DNA of 9,569 bases, taken from the NCBI GenBank assembly GCA_950060715.1, contig CATLVA010000033.1, forward strand, positions 1 to 9,569. The letters are read 5' to 3'. Positions within the stretch are counted from its first letter, which is position 1. Every line of letters starts with the position of its first letter. Positions 1 through 7,728 of the stretch are shown here, piece by piece. Source of the stretch: an uncultured Oligoflexia bacterium. Lineage in GTDB: Bacteria > Bdellovibrionota > Bacteriovoracia > Bacteriovoracales > Bacteriovoracaceae. The position numbers and the translations under genes were made by a program. The notes beneath the pieces were generated by a model. It made no database searches and was not told the origin of the DNA. It saw nothing but the letters and a program-made list of their open reading frames with translations.

Positions 1-1179
1 TCCACGCTCTTTACTGATAAAACGCTCAAAAAGAAGATCAAAGACAGCTGGATCACAGGAAGTGACACCCAAGACAAAACAGACTGCTGAGTTTGCAGCA
101 GAACCTCTGCCTTGACATAAGATTCCTTGAGATCTCGCCCAGTCCACAATATCCCAAACAGTAAGAAAGTAATCAGCAAAGTTGAGCTCTTCAATAAGGT
201 CGAGTTCTCTAGTTAAACTGTGAACGACTTTAGCAGGGATATGTCCGTTATAGCGCTCTTTTGCTGCTTTAAAACTTAAGTCTTCCAAATAAGATTGAGG
301 AGTGTAGCCTGCGGGAATCATCTCTTTAGGATATTGGTACTTTAATGAAGAGAGACAGAAATTTGCCTGTTGATTGAGCTCAAACATATGTTGAAAGCTT
401 TCTTGGGCCTTAGGAAAATTTTTAAAAATATGCCAAAATTGCTCTTTTGTATGAAAGGATCTCTCTCCATTGGGAAAAAATGCCGTAAGATTTTCAGAGA
501 GAGTATTATTATTTTTTATTGTAAGAAGCACGTCGTGAAAACTCTTATCAGAGCGATGGAGCATAAAACAGTCTTGAGAGAATATAATAGGCAGATCAAA
601 TCTCTTTGCTAGCTCATAAGCTTTAGGAATAAGAGCATCACTTATTTGATGAAAATTTTTTGTTACCGCTAAATAAGTAGGGAGTTTACTCTTAAGTGCT
701 TCAAGTTTACTTGGATGAAAGAGAAAGTACTCAAGGGCACCTCGCATTGGGATGATACAAAAGAGACCTGAGAGATCAAAATCCATAAGCTTGTCTAAAG
801 AGATATATGCTTCGGTTTTAGATTCTCTATGAGTATAAGAGATAAGCTTGCAAAGGTTTTGATAGCCTTTAGTATTAAGAACATTAAAGACGATTGTTTT
901 TTGTCGTAGAAGTGGATCCGAGTGATCTTTTTGGAGATGAACTTCTGCTCCGTAGTTAAGTTTCAACTCACTTTGTTCTTGTGTGCGTATATAGTTCAAG
1001 TCGTTGTACGCCCTGGCAATTCCATAAACGCCATCAAAGTCATTAATGCAAAGAGATTGGTAGCCGAGTCTAGTTGCTGTTTGAACGAGGTCAAAAGGAG
1101 TTATAGTTGAACTTAAAAAGCTAAAATAAGTTTTGCAAAGCCACTCATTAAGCGGCAAATTTTTAGGAGAAAATTCCAT
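1..1179 (-). CDS. dnaE2: DnaE2-type error-prone DNA polymerase III alpha subunit, N-terminal 393 residues (3' end outside window)
   Basis: This is a C-family polymerase of the ImuA-ImuB-DnaE2 mutasome, which copies past DNA lesions. The frame stays open from the ATG to the window edge. Residues ~10-230 form the PHP domain. Residues 352-376 carry ILCQGRGSAANSAVC, a signature closer to DnaE2 than to replicative DnaE, which usually reads GRGSGAGS. The window stops at FERFISKERG, a few residues before the expected PDxDxD catalytic aspartates, so these cannot be checked. The PHP metal site looks lost: the usual ELHxH is EWLCK (Leu14, Lys16), and the usual NDVHY is QDCFM (~202-206). The ATG lies inside the end of imuB (17-base overlap) with no clear Shine-Dalgarno, which suggests translational coupling. 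The family is fairly certain; a diverged paralogue of replicative DnaE is the alternative. Confidence 0.86.
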   Translation of the reverse strand, partial: MEFSPKNLPLNEWLCKTYFSFLSSTITPFDLVQTATRLGYQSLCINDFDGVYGIARAYNDLNYIRTQEQSELKLNYGAEVHLQKDHSDPLLRQKTIVFNVLNTKGYQNLCKLISYTHRESKTEAYISLDKLMDFDLSGLFCIIPMRGALEYFLFHPSKLEALKSKLPTYLAVTKNFHQISDALIPKAYELAKRFDLPIIFSQDCFMLHRSDKSFHDVLLTIKNNNTLSENLTAFFPNGERSFHTKEQFWHIFKNFPKAQESFQHMFELNQQANFCLSSLKYQYPKEMIPAGYTPQSYLEDLSFKAAKERYNGHIPAKVVHSLTRELDLIEELNFADYFLTVWDIVDWARSQGILCQGRGSAANSAVCFVLGVTSCDPAVFDLLFERFISKERG

Positions 1180-2617
1180 GCTGATACCATTTGCCTTGAT
1201 AGTCGCGGTAGGCGTAAATAATTTGTCCTTCTCTTTCACACATATAATAATCTCGGTAAGAGGATTGTTCATCTCCCTCTTGCCACCAGTTTGAGCTAGT
1301 CCGCTCAATAAAGCGTTTGAATTCGATCGAGTCTAAACTAATCTCTTTTGGTGTGGCCAAGAGGTGAAAGGGTTGTACTCTCAGTATTGTGCTAAGATTT
1401 TGTTCCTGCTCATTTTGATAAAGCTGGAAGTTTAGACTAGGAATATGAATATTGAGAACTTCAAAGCGCTGGAGAGGATTTTTTAGCTTGTTTTGAAAAT
1501 CTCGAAATTTGACTTGTCCATTTTGCCAATCATCAAATAAATCATTATTGGATGGGGTGGGATAAATTATTTGGCTGGCCTCAAGTTCCCAACCAATAAT
1601 ATAAGCGCAATTTACATGATCTGTTTCTTCGTATTTTTCTTTCAATTTCTCATTGAGCTCTTGGAAAGCAAACTCAAACTGAATCATGAGTGTTGAAAAA
1701 TCCTCTTCTTTCTCTTTTTCCATATCAATAGGAAATTTAAAATGTATCGGAAGTTTACATACCTCTAGGTCATAGAGTGTTAAGATCCAAATAAATTCCA
1801 TCACGCGATAAGGTGAACGTAGCTCTTTTTGTCGTGAGATTTTAATCAGAGAGTCTTCAAGTTCTGGTTTGACGTGATTCCAGTCGGTGAGTGGAAATTC
1901 AAGGAGAGTCTTAACCTTTGGGTTTTCATTCATTTTAAATTGTACCCAAGGAAAGTTTAAAATCGCTACATCAAGCGCAAAATTTAAGAGGGGAGCATCT
2001 TCATTAGCCTTAAACTTATCGGGAAAACTCCATCGCCATAAATGACCTATAAAAACTGAAAAACGTCGTTGCAAATCTTCAAAGTCGACTTGCTCCATTC
2101 CTCCAATGGATGAAATTCCTAAGTTTGTCATAAGCTTTTCTAATCGGGCAATTTCACTATGAGCAGACTTTCTTTCTTTAATAAGTAGATTTTGTTTTTC
2201 GAAAGCCTGATTGATCAAGTGAGCACAATTGGCCCAATGACTCCAGCTAAGTGCACGGTAGAGATTTTTTGAGATTTTAGTCTCAGAATAAAAAATACCT
2301 GTTGTCTTTTTTTGGTCAAAGTATTGAAACAACAGTAGTCCCTGAAAAGGGTGCTCGCAAATGACGATGAGATTTTCGCCACCATAAGTCTCTCTTAGGA
2401 CTTCCTCGATAAGCTCACTTAGGTCCACTTTCTTTTGGATTGCAATTTGTTGCCAGTACTTTTGAGAGGAGTTTAGGTCTAGCAGGTAGAGGTCTTCTTT
2501 CAAATGCATCACTCTTGGTGTCAGTCGATAGAGCTCTGGACATTCTTGAGCACGAACTAGTATAAAATGTGGAATTTTATCTTCTGCATTTTGGAAAAAA
2601 GAGAGGATCTTAGCCAT
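1163..2617 (-). CDS. imuB: ImuB-like Y-family polymerase homologue with a short N-terminus
   Basis: ImuB proteins are catalytically inactive Y-family (DinB/UmuC-like) homologues that link DnaE2 to the beta clamp. The evidence here is the C-terminal signature, YRDYY (454-458) and KWYQHGIFS (476-484), matching the RDYY...WFLHGLF ending typical of ImuB. A helix-hairpin-like stretch at ~157-186 (LGISSIGGM, LQRRF) matches the Y-family LGLxTxGDL...RFG segment. LTPRV...LYLLDL (32-48) matches the palm segment that normally lies about 85-115 residues in. The protein is 484 residues, so the early palm is missing while later parts are long. An in-frame TAA at 2663-2665 limits any upstream start to 15 extra codons, so a wrong start choice does not explain the gap. 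No canonical beta-clamp motif was recognised. It overlaps imuA by 8 bases and dnaE2 by 17. Confidence 0.8.
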   Translation of the reverse strand: MAKILSFFQNAEDKIPHFILVRAQECPELYRLTPRVMHLKEDLYLLDLNSSQKYWQQIAIQKKVDLSELIEEVLRETYGGENLIVICEHPFQGLLLFQYFDQKKTTGIFYSETKISKNLYRALSWSHWANCAHLINQAFEKQNLLIKERKSAHSEIARLEKLMTNLGISSIGGMEQVDFEDLQRRFSVFIGHLWRWSFPDKFKANEDAPLLNFALDVAILNFPWVQFKMNENPKVKTLLEFPLTDWNHVKPELEDSLIKISRQKELRSPYRVMEFIWILTLYDLEVCKLPIHFKFPIDMEKEKEEDFSTLMIQFEFAFQELNEKLKEKYEETDHVNCAYIIGWELEASQIIYPTPSNNDLFDDWQNGQVKFRDFQNKLKNPLQRFEVLNIHIPSLNFQLYQNEQEQNLSTILRVQPFHLLATPKEISLDSIEFKRFIERTSSNWWQEGDEQSSYRDYYMCEREGQIIYAYRDYQGKWYQHGIFS

Positions 2618-3146
2618 GAAGAACCTCTTGCATATTAAAGGATAACGGTTGCTGATGGCCTTTTACTGTTGAGATTTGAATTTGATTCCTACGAAGAGAG
2701 TAAGAACAGTTAAAACGGTGCTTAGAAAATGGGTTACCATTTTTTGGGCTTAAAAAGTACTTTCGAATCAATAAGCAAGTGACCTTTTCCTCCCGCGAGT
2801 ACTTGGCGAGAAAATTCATATTAGCGGGAGTAATAAAGCGCTCTATATCAAGAACGAGAATTTTAAACTCAGAACTTTTGAAGGCCTGCCTAATATTTTT
2901 AAGAGGATCATCATCATAGAGAAAAAAAACTTGTTTAAGATCAAAGCCTAAATCACGCCAAAAACTAGGGTAGACTTCGTAGTTTCTATTGTCACGAATC
3001 CATAAACAAGGACTAGCTAGTTGCTTAATAAGTAAAGCTGGAATCAACCGGCCTAATTGCCCCAGTGGGGCCCCCCACTCACTAAGGCTACCCTGAACAG
3101 GGTTTTGCTTAAAGAATTCCAATAGTTTAGCATTTTGTAAATCCAT
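2610..3146 (-). CDS. imuA: ImuA-like RecA-fold protein, short and without an intact Walker A
   Basis: ImuA is a RecA-related accessory protein of the imuA-imuB-dnaE2 mutasome. The assignment rests on position (first gene, overlapping imuB) and on fold-like segments. QGSLSEWGAPLGQLGR (18-33) sits where RecA and ImuA have their GxxTEixGPxxxGKT segment, but the GK[ST] is absent. FKILVLDIE (94-102) resembles a Walker B strand, and CLWIRDN and CLLIRKY resemble flanking core strands. At 178 residues it is shorter than usual ImuA proteins (my recollection is over 200). The ATG is the first possible start, because an in-frame TGA lies only 9 bases upstream (3153-3155). No Shine-Dalgarno is visible, and a promoter directly precedes the ATG. 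Without the neighbouring imuB and dnaE2 the name would be uncertain. Confidence 0.68.
   Translation of the reverse strand: MDLQNAKLLEFFKQNPVQGSLSEWGAPLGQLGRLIPALLIKQLASPCLWIRDNRNYEVYPSFWRDLGFDLKQVFFLYDDDPLKNIRQAFKSSEFKILVLDIERFITPANMNFLAKYSREEKVTCLLIRKYFLSPKNGNPFSKHRFNCSYSLRRNQIQISTVKGHQQPLSFNMQEVLHG
2624..2629 (-). promoter_or_regulatory. Ribosome binding site of imuB inside the end of imuA
   Basis: AAGAGG lies 6 bases upstream of the imuB ATG and within the last codons of imuA. It supports the ATG at 2617 and translation of imuB directly from the imuA-imuB-dnaE2 transcript. Confidence 0.45.
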
Positions 3147-3154
3147 ATTTTTTC

Positions 3155-3163
3155 AGTATAACA
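3155..3163 (-). promoter_or_regulatory. Extended -10 promoter of the imu operon
   Basis: The minus strand reads TGT-TATACT, an extended -10 element (TGn plus a 5/6 match to TATAAT). The -35 position at 17-base spacing (TTACGG, 3183-3178) is poor, as is common for extended -10 promoters. The expected start of transcription, about 6-7 bases downstream, falls within a few bases of the imuA ATG at 3146. No LexA-type palindrome was recognised in 3147-3256. Confidence 0.42.
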
Positions 3164-3256
3164 AATCCGCAACTTTTCCGTAAGAGGGGAAGTAAAAATT
3201 TTATCTAAATTCTATGTAATTTTAAAGGTCTAGCTTATTTCCGACGATAAGACTCT

Positions 3257-5419
3257 GTGTTTCGAATTTTAACTTTAATTCTTTTTTTGCCAGTTTTCTG
3301 TTTCGGTGATGAAACTCCAAATTTCTTTGCTGCTTGCTCAGGACATTTTGTTGAGGATAAAGACAGTATGATTCTTTGTCAGAGAATCCCAAACGAAGAG
3401 CAAAATGATGAGCTAACTAAAGACACCTATAAGGTCCTAAGGCAACTTGATTTACCTGAAGGCGACAATATCCCTAGCGAGCTTAAACAACATATTACTA
3501 AAAGATTAGAAGATCAGTTTGCATTCTATAAGAAACTCTCTGAATGCCAAGATCAGACTCATGATATTGACTGCAAAAATAATTTTCAAAATATAAGAGG
3601 GATGGCAAAAGAGCATATGCAAGGACTTAAATTTTCCATGGCCTTAGCATTTAATGAGCCCCCTATAATTTATAAAGACGCACTTTTACGAAGACCAAGC
3701 TTGATTGGAGGGGAATTTCCACTTAGTGGAGAAGCGATAGAACATCCTATCGATGACCTAGCCGACTTTACAGCCGATGAAAATATAAATGAAATGGTCA
3801 ATGAGGTGATTCTGATTCAGCTACAACAGAACGCTCCTTATTTATCGACCAAGGCTTTAGAGAAAACTGATAAAGAACTGAGTACCAAAGAAAAAATCGA
3901 ATTGATTCAGTTGAAAATGCAGGCCAGTGAATCCATTGTGGATAATAAGGAAATGCATGAGAGAGATAAATACATAAATGCTTTAAAAAAATCTCAGCAA
4001 AAAGCAAAAAGTGTTTATGTAGATATTCTAACTTCATTTCCCGTGCTTGGTTATTTAAATAAAGAAAACCCTAGTGATGATGAGCTAAGAGAGGCTTTAT
4101 TGAAACTCAGTGAAAACTTAGAGACAATTATAGAGGACCTCAAAAACCAAAAAGAATTTAACATCAATTTTTTACACTACAAAGATATCGTAGAAGAGTT
4201 TTTGAGTGATCGTCCTGAGTTTTGTTACAGCGTTAATAACTCATTTGATAGGTTAAACTTCAAAAAAGAAATGCTTGATCTATCAATAGAGAGCGCAATG
4301 ATTGCAGCTAATATTGCATGTCCTTTTTTATTTCGCGGCATAGGTTCTCGCTTTGGCTGTGGAGGATTTGGAGTAATATCTTCTCAAATGTCAGTGAATG
4401 ATGCATATAATGTTAAAACGAAGCTCTATCATAATTCTTTTATGGATATTTCTGCAGAAAATACCACGGATAAGTTTTCAAAACTGCTTCAAAAAGAAGA
4501 TGAGTATAATTTTGTACTTTGGAGTGCTGCAGTCTCTGTTGCCCCTGCAGTTAAGGCCGGATTATCAGAAGTTTTATTTAAATATAATTTTATAAACAGT
4601 GGTGCCATTGTGGCTGGTAAGGGAAGTGGTTTTGCCAATCCAGAAGCCTTTGAGAGATTTTATCAATTGGCCTTAAAGAATTTTAAGCCGAGCCTTGCCG
4701 GAAAAAACTTATTAGAGGCCACTAAAAGTCTTTCAGATAAAGCAAAAAATAAATTCTTAAAAATAAGGCAAAAATATTCAGAACCAAAAAATCAACTTGA
4801 GGCACCTAATTTATCTCTAGTCACTAATACTTCAAATGCAGCTGAAGGAGAAACGGTAAAATCTCTTTTGGCACAATTTCCAAGAATGCAAAAACCAATC
4901 ATAGCCGCACATAAAAAACTTAGTGATACAAAGGCATGGGTTGACTACTTTGAAAAAACTCTAGGGAAAGTATTCGAAAAAATGATTAAGACTGGTAATG
5001 CTACTCTTATTGCGAAAGCAGAGGCAGGTATTATTGACGAGAAGATATTACTTGAATACCTAGAAGAGAGCTTTAAGAAAAGAGGACTTTCGATTTCTGA
5101 AATTAAGAAAGGGGAAAATGTTTTACCAGCTTATGAATTTACAAAAAGAATTCAAGCTGGACCTATTCTTGATAACGCTCTTGGTGCGGGAGATCACGGA
5201 GCATTTCCTCATTTACTGCAACTCGATTTTGTTATGGATGATATGATGAAAGCGGGTAATATAGAGCGTGCTCAAGAATTTTTTGATTTTTTCGCCACTA
5301 AGCCAGGGCTTAAAGTTTGGGATCAAACCTTCGATCTTGTCTATGAAAATAAAACTTTAAAAAGTCCTGAAACGGTTACTGAATTATTCCTTAACCCATT
5401 TTTAGCTAAAACTAACTAA
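3257..5419 (+). CDS. Exported 720-residue protein of unknown function
   Basis: I do not recognise a family. It begins with a GTG codon. An in-frame TAA at 3248-3250 rules out a longer form, and the next Met (residue 38) would remove the signal peptide. Residues 1-17 (MFRILTLILFLPVFCFG) form a short signal peptide with likely cleavage before DET; Cys15 does not fit a lipobox because Phe precedes it. The mature part has seven cysteines at 27, 41, 97, 106, 323, 355 and 368, allowing three close disulphide pairs. Residues ~50-320 are charged and mostly helical. Residues 345-376 hold a small-residue hydrophobic patch (AMIAANIACPFLF, then a Gly-rich GIGSRFGCGGFG), and 421-440 hold a second hydrophobic stretch. 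The C-terminal part contains GAGDHGAFPHLLQLD (643-657), with His647 and His652 as possible functional residues. It is monocistronic, divergent from imuA and convergent with chrA. Confidence 0.85.
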   Translation: MFRILTLILFLPVFCFGDETPNFFAACSGHFVEDKDSMILCQRIPNEEQNDELTKDTYKVLRQLDLPEGDNIPSELKQHITKRLEDQFAFYKKLSECQDQTHDIDCKNNFQNIRGMAKEHMQGLKFSMALAFNEPPIIYKDALLRRPSLIGGEFPLSGEAIEHPIDDLADFTADENINEMVNEVILIQLQQNAPYLSTKALEKTDKELSTKEKIELIQLKMQASESIVDNKEMHERDKYINALKKSQQKAKSVYVDILTSFPVLGYLNKENPSDDELREALLKLSENLETIIEDLKNQKEFNINFLHYKDIVEEFLSDRPEFCYSVNNSFDRLNFKKEMLDLSIESAMIAANIACPFLFRGIGSRFGCGGFGVISSQMSVNDAYNVKTKLYHNSFMDISAENTTDKFSKLLQKEDEYNFVLWSAAVSVAPAVKAGLSEVLFKYNFINSGAIVAGKGSGFANPEAFERFYQLALKNFKPSLAGKNLLEATKSLSDKAKNKFLKIRQKYSEPKNQLEAPNLSLVTNTSNAAEGETVKSLLAQFPRMQKPIIAAHKKLSDTKAWVDYFEKTLGKVFEKMIKTGNATLIAKAEAGIIDEKILLEYLEESFKKRGLSISEIKKGENVLPAYEFTKRIQAGPILDNALGAGDHGAFPHLLQLDFVMDDMMKAGNIERAQEFFDFFATKPGLKVWDQTFDLVYENKTLKSPETVTELFLNPFLAKTN
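5400..5411. repeat. 12-base perfect palindrome across the convergent gene ends
   Basis: TTTTAGCTAAAA reads the same on both strands. It spans the chrA stop codon (5402-5404) and lies just before the stop of the 720-residue gene (5417-5419). It has no loop and little GC, so it is not a standard intrinsic terminator. It is reported as a sequence fact, with only weak support for a role at the shared end of the two genes. Confidence 0.35.
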
Positions 5420-6637
5420 GATGATCCCAAGTAACGTACTAACTCCTAAAATTTTAAAAAGTCCTGCTTTCAATTTAAACTGCATAAAACAGGCAAGCGC
5501 ACAAATAAACCCAGCTTTATAATCAAAGGCTGATTCTTTAAACAATGATTGCAGGACAAACCAAACAGAGAGATTAAATATGACTCCTACAACTGCTGCA
5601 GTGATGGACTTAAGTGCGTAACTGAAATGCTTTTGGTTTTGAATATATTCTACAAAAGGGGCAAAGCTAAAAATAAAAAGAAAACAAGGAGCGAAGGTCA
5701 TCCATGTTGTGAGTATTGATCCTACAAATCCTCCCCATAGTGGAGTCATCGGATCACTAAAACGGTAAGCTCCCATAAAACCTACGAATTGAACCACTTG
5801 AATTAGAGGGCCTGGAGTTGTCTCCGCAAGAGCAAGGCCGTCTAACATCTCACCTGGGGCAAGCCAGTGATAAATTTCTACCGCTTGCTGGGCCACATAA
5901 CTTAGAGCTGCATAGGCACCACCAAATGTCACAAGGGACATTTTACTAAAAAATAAATTTAAAGTGTGAAAATTGGAGTTAGCGCCCCAGATTAAATAGA
6001 TCAATACTATGGGTAGCATCCAAATAAATACCCATACGGACATTGTTTTGAATAGTTGTTTAAATGAAGGACGTGCAACTTTTGTAAATGAATCATCATC
6101 AATTTTTCTTATCCCATGGAGAGCGCCTAGCATACCAGCGCTAATCACTACTAAAGGAAAAGGGAGGTTAAAAAAGAACAGGGCAATAAAAGATGCTCCT
6201 GCGATTACCCAATAAAATTTAGAATTTAGAGCCTTTTGAGAGATGCGGTATAGAGCAGCAAGTACAATTGCAATTATCGCTGGCTTAAGTCCGTAAAAAA
6301 GACCTTGTACGATCGAGAGGTCGTTGTATAAAACGTATAGATAAGAGAGAGCAAGAATGGATAGAAAGCCAGGTAAGATAAACAGTCCCCCGGCGACTAA
6401 ACCTCCAAACCAACCACGCATGAGCCAACCCATATAAGTTGCCAGTTGCTGTGCTTCAGGTCCAGGTAGAAGCATACAGAAGTTAAGTGCACGAAGAAAT
6501 TTTTCCTCGTTTATAATCTTCTTTTCTTCCACTACAAGCTTGTGAATAACGGCAATTTGTCCCGCAGGGCCTCCAAAACTTTGGGCAGCAACCTTTGACC
6601 ATACTTTGATTAACTCTTTATTAGTTATTTTATCCAT
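5402..6637 (-). CDS. chrA: ChrA-type chromate transporter, two-domain (long-chain) form
   Basis: This inner-membrane transporter of the CHR superfamily is typically linked to export of chromate from the cytoplasm. At 411 residues it has the usual length of the fused form, with two homologous CHR halves. The N-terminal half shows FGGPAGQIA (21-29), LPGPEAQQLATYMGW (57-71) and a Gly-rich segment ending LPG (78-90). The C-terminal half repeats the pattern as FGGAYAALSYVAQQ (238-251) and TTPGPLIQVVQFVGF (273-287). About ten hydrophobic segments are visible. Its ATG overlaps the porin stop codon as TAATG, so translation is probably coupled to the upstream porin gene. Its 3' end overlaps the convergent 720-residue gene by 18 bases. 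CHR proteins in some organisms may carry other oxyanions; the substrate here is inferred from family only. The assignment is strong. Confidence 0.93.
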   Translation of the reverse strand: MDKITNKELIKVWSKVAAQSFGGPAGQIAVIHKLVVEEKKIINEEKFLRALNFCMLLPGPEAQQLATYMGWLMRGWFGGLVAGGLFILPGFLSILALSYLYVLYNDLSIVQGLFYGLKPAIIAIVLAALYRISQKALNSKFYWVIAGASFIALFFFNLPFPLVVISAGMLGALHGIRKIDDDSFTKVARPSFKQLFKTMSVWVFIWMLPIVLIYLIWGANSNFHTLNLFFSKMSLVTFGGAYAALSYVAQQAVEIYHWLAPGEMLDGLALAETTPGPLIQVVQFVGFMGAYRFSDPMTPLWGGFVGSILTTWMTFAPCFLFIFSFAPFVEYIQNQKHFSYALKSITAAVVGVIFNLSVWFVLQSLFKESAFDYKAGFICALACFMQFKLKAGLFKILGVSTLLGIILVSFS

Positions 6638-7722
6638 TAGAAATCCGTCATAAGGTAGGTACTAAATATTTCATTGTTATTATCGATGGCCGTGCCAGTT
6701 TCGATTCTTTTGAAATTAGCACCCCAGTGCATTTTCTCATTTTCTAAGTAATAATTAATTCCTACTAGTTGAGTGAGAGACCTATTTTCATTTTTAAAAT
6801 CACTTTTATAGAAAACTTCATAACCTATATAAGGAGCTAACTTTCCGATAACATATTCAGCTTGAATATAATGGGCCTGCGAGTTTTTGAAAACTTTGTT
6901 TTCTATATCAATTAGATCATTATTAAACTGAAAGAACTCAGATAAAAAACGAAATGATTTGTAAGCGTAGGAGAGTTCTATATTGGTTAAATTTCTACTA
7001 GTTAAATATTCCTGATCATCAAAGGAATATTTAATTCTATCATTAGCAAAATAACCGATTCCAAGCGATAGAGTATTGCCCTGGCCGTAAAAGGTATCTT
7101 GAATCGAATTCTTTTCTTCTGAGCCAACTAGGAAGTAACGAATCTTTCCCCCGTAACTAAAATTTTGAGAGGTTATTTCTTGGGCCGAATTTCCTTGAAC
7201 GTCTTCTAGATCACCAGACTGAATACCATCAGATACAACTACTTGATAAAAGAGTTTTTGAAAATTACTGTTGATTTGAATATTGGTTGCTCGTCTATTG
7301 TGAACGATAAAATTAGACGCGAAATCTATAGAGCTTAGGCGATTAGGTTCTAAAAGGTGCTTAGAACTTGATGTCGCGGAATATGAAACATCAACTTTAG
7401 AGCGAAAAATTCTTATCTTGTAATTTAATTTCTTTAACTGCCAGTAGGCATCGCCAATAGCAAACTTACCATCTCCGTCGTCTTGTTTGTTTGCATTATC
7501 ATTTCTCAGATCAAAGGAAACCTTTTGATTGGGGGCAGGTCGATAAAGAATATTTACCCTTGTTCTTCTTAAAAATAAATCCTGAGTTTCGTTGTCGGGA
7601 TTAAGTTCGGAGACTCCTTGTAGGCGACCTCCAATTTCTACGTCTTTGGCATAAATAGTTGCTGTTTGGAGAAAATAGAAAAATACAGTTAAAATTATCT
7701 TTATATAGCAGGTCATACTCAT
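6637..7722 (-). CDS. Outer-membrane beta-barrel protein resembling phosphate-selective porins (OprO/OprP type)
   Basis: This is probably an outer-membrane channel. The 361-residue product has a signal peptide (hydrophobic core IKIILTVFFYFLQTA, then IYA before KDVEI at ~26). The rest is rich in alternating aromatic/polar strands and ends in Phe (YLMTDF), the usual beta-signal of outer-membrane proteins. RLQGVSEL...FLRRTRVNI (33-58) and an NRL...NRRATNIQI region resemble the Porin_O_P pattern, in which an RRaR strand is followed by a GkfKvP...R..G segment. Similarity is moderate, so a generic beta-barrel is the alternative. The ATG at 7722 is preferred because AAGGTG lies 6 bases upstream. The same frame extends to a TTG at 7767, which has no such signal and adds an unlikely polar leader. 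The last codon overlaps the chrA start, so both belong to one operon. Confidence 0.75.
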   Translation of the reverse strand: MSMTCYIKIILTVFFYFLQTATIYAKDVEIGGRLQGVSELNPDNETQDLFLRRTRVNILYRPAPNQKVSFDLRNDNANKQDDGDGKFAIGDAYWQLKKLNYKIRIFRSKVDVSYSATSSSKHLLEPNRLSSIDFASNFIVHNRRATNIQINSNFQKLFYQVVVSDGIQSGDLEDVQGNSAQEITSQNFSYGGKIRYFLVGSEEKNSIQDTFYGQGNTLSLGIGYFANDRIKYSFDDQEYLTSRNLTNIELSYAYKSFRFLSEFFQFNNDLIDIENKVFKNSQAHYIQAEYVIGKLAPYIGYEVFYKSDFKNENRSLTQLVGINYYLENEKMHWGANFKRIETGTAIDNNNEIFSTYLMTDF

Positions 7723-7728
7723 AGGTAA

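Noticed and set aside
370..1110. Plus-strand open frames opposite dnaE2
   Set aside because: They lie antisense to a clear DnaE2 coding sequence, have no family-like content and no good start signals.
3173..3183. TTACGGAAAAG as a Bdellovibrio-type LexA box
   Set aside because: Only the first half (TTAC) fits TTACN3GTAA; the second half is AAAG.
3290..3310. Lipoprotein lipobox at Cys15 of the 720-residue protein
   Set aside because: The residue before Cys is Phe and the preceding residues do not fit [LVI][ASTVI][GAS]C; ordinary signal peptidase I cleavage is more likely.
3798..4595. Open frames inside the 720-residue gene on either strand
   Set aside because: Shadows of the long frame; composition is hydrophobic or random, as expected from AT-rich alternate frames.
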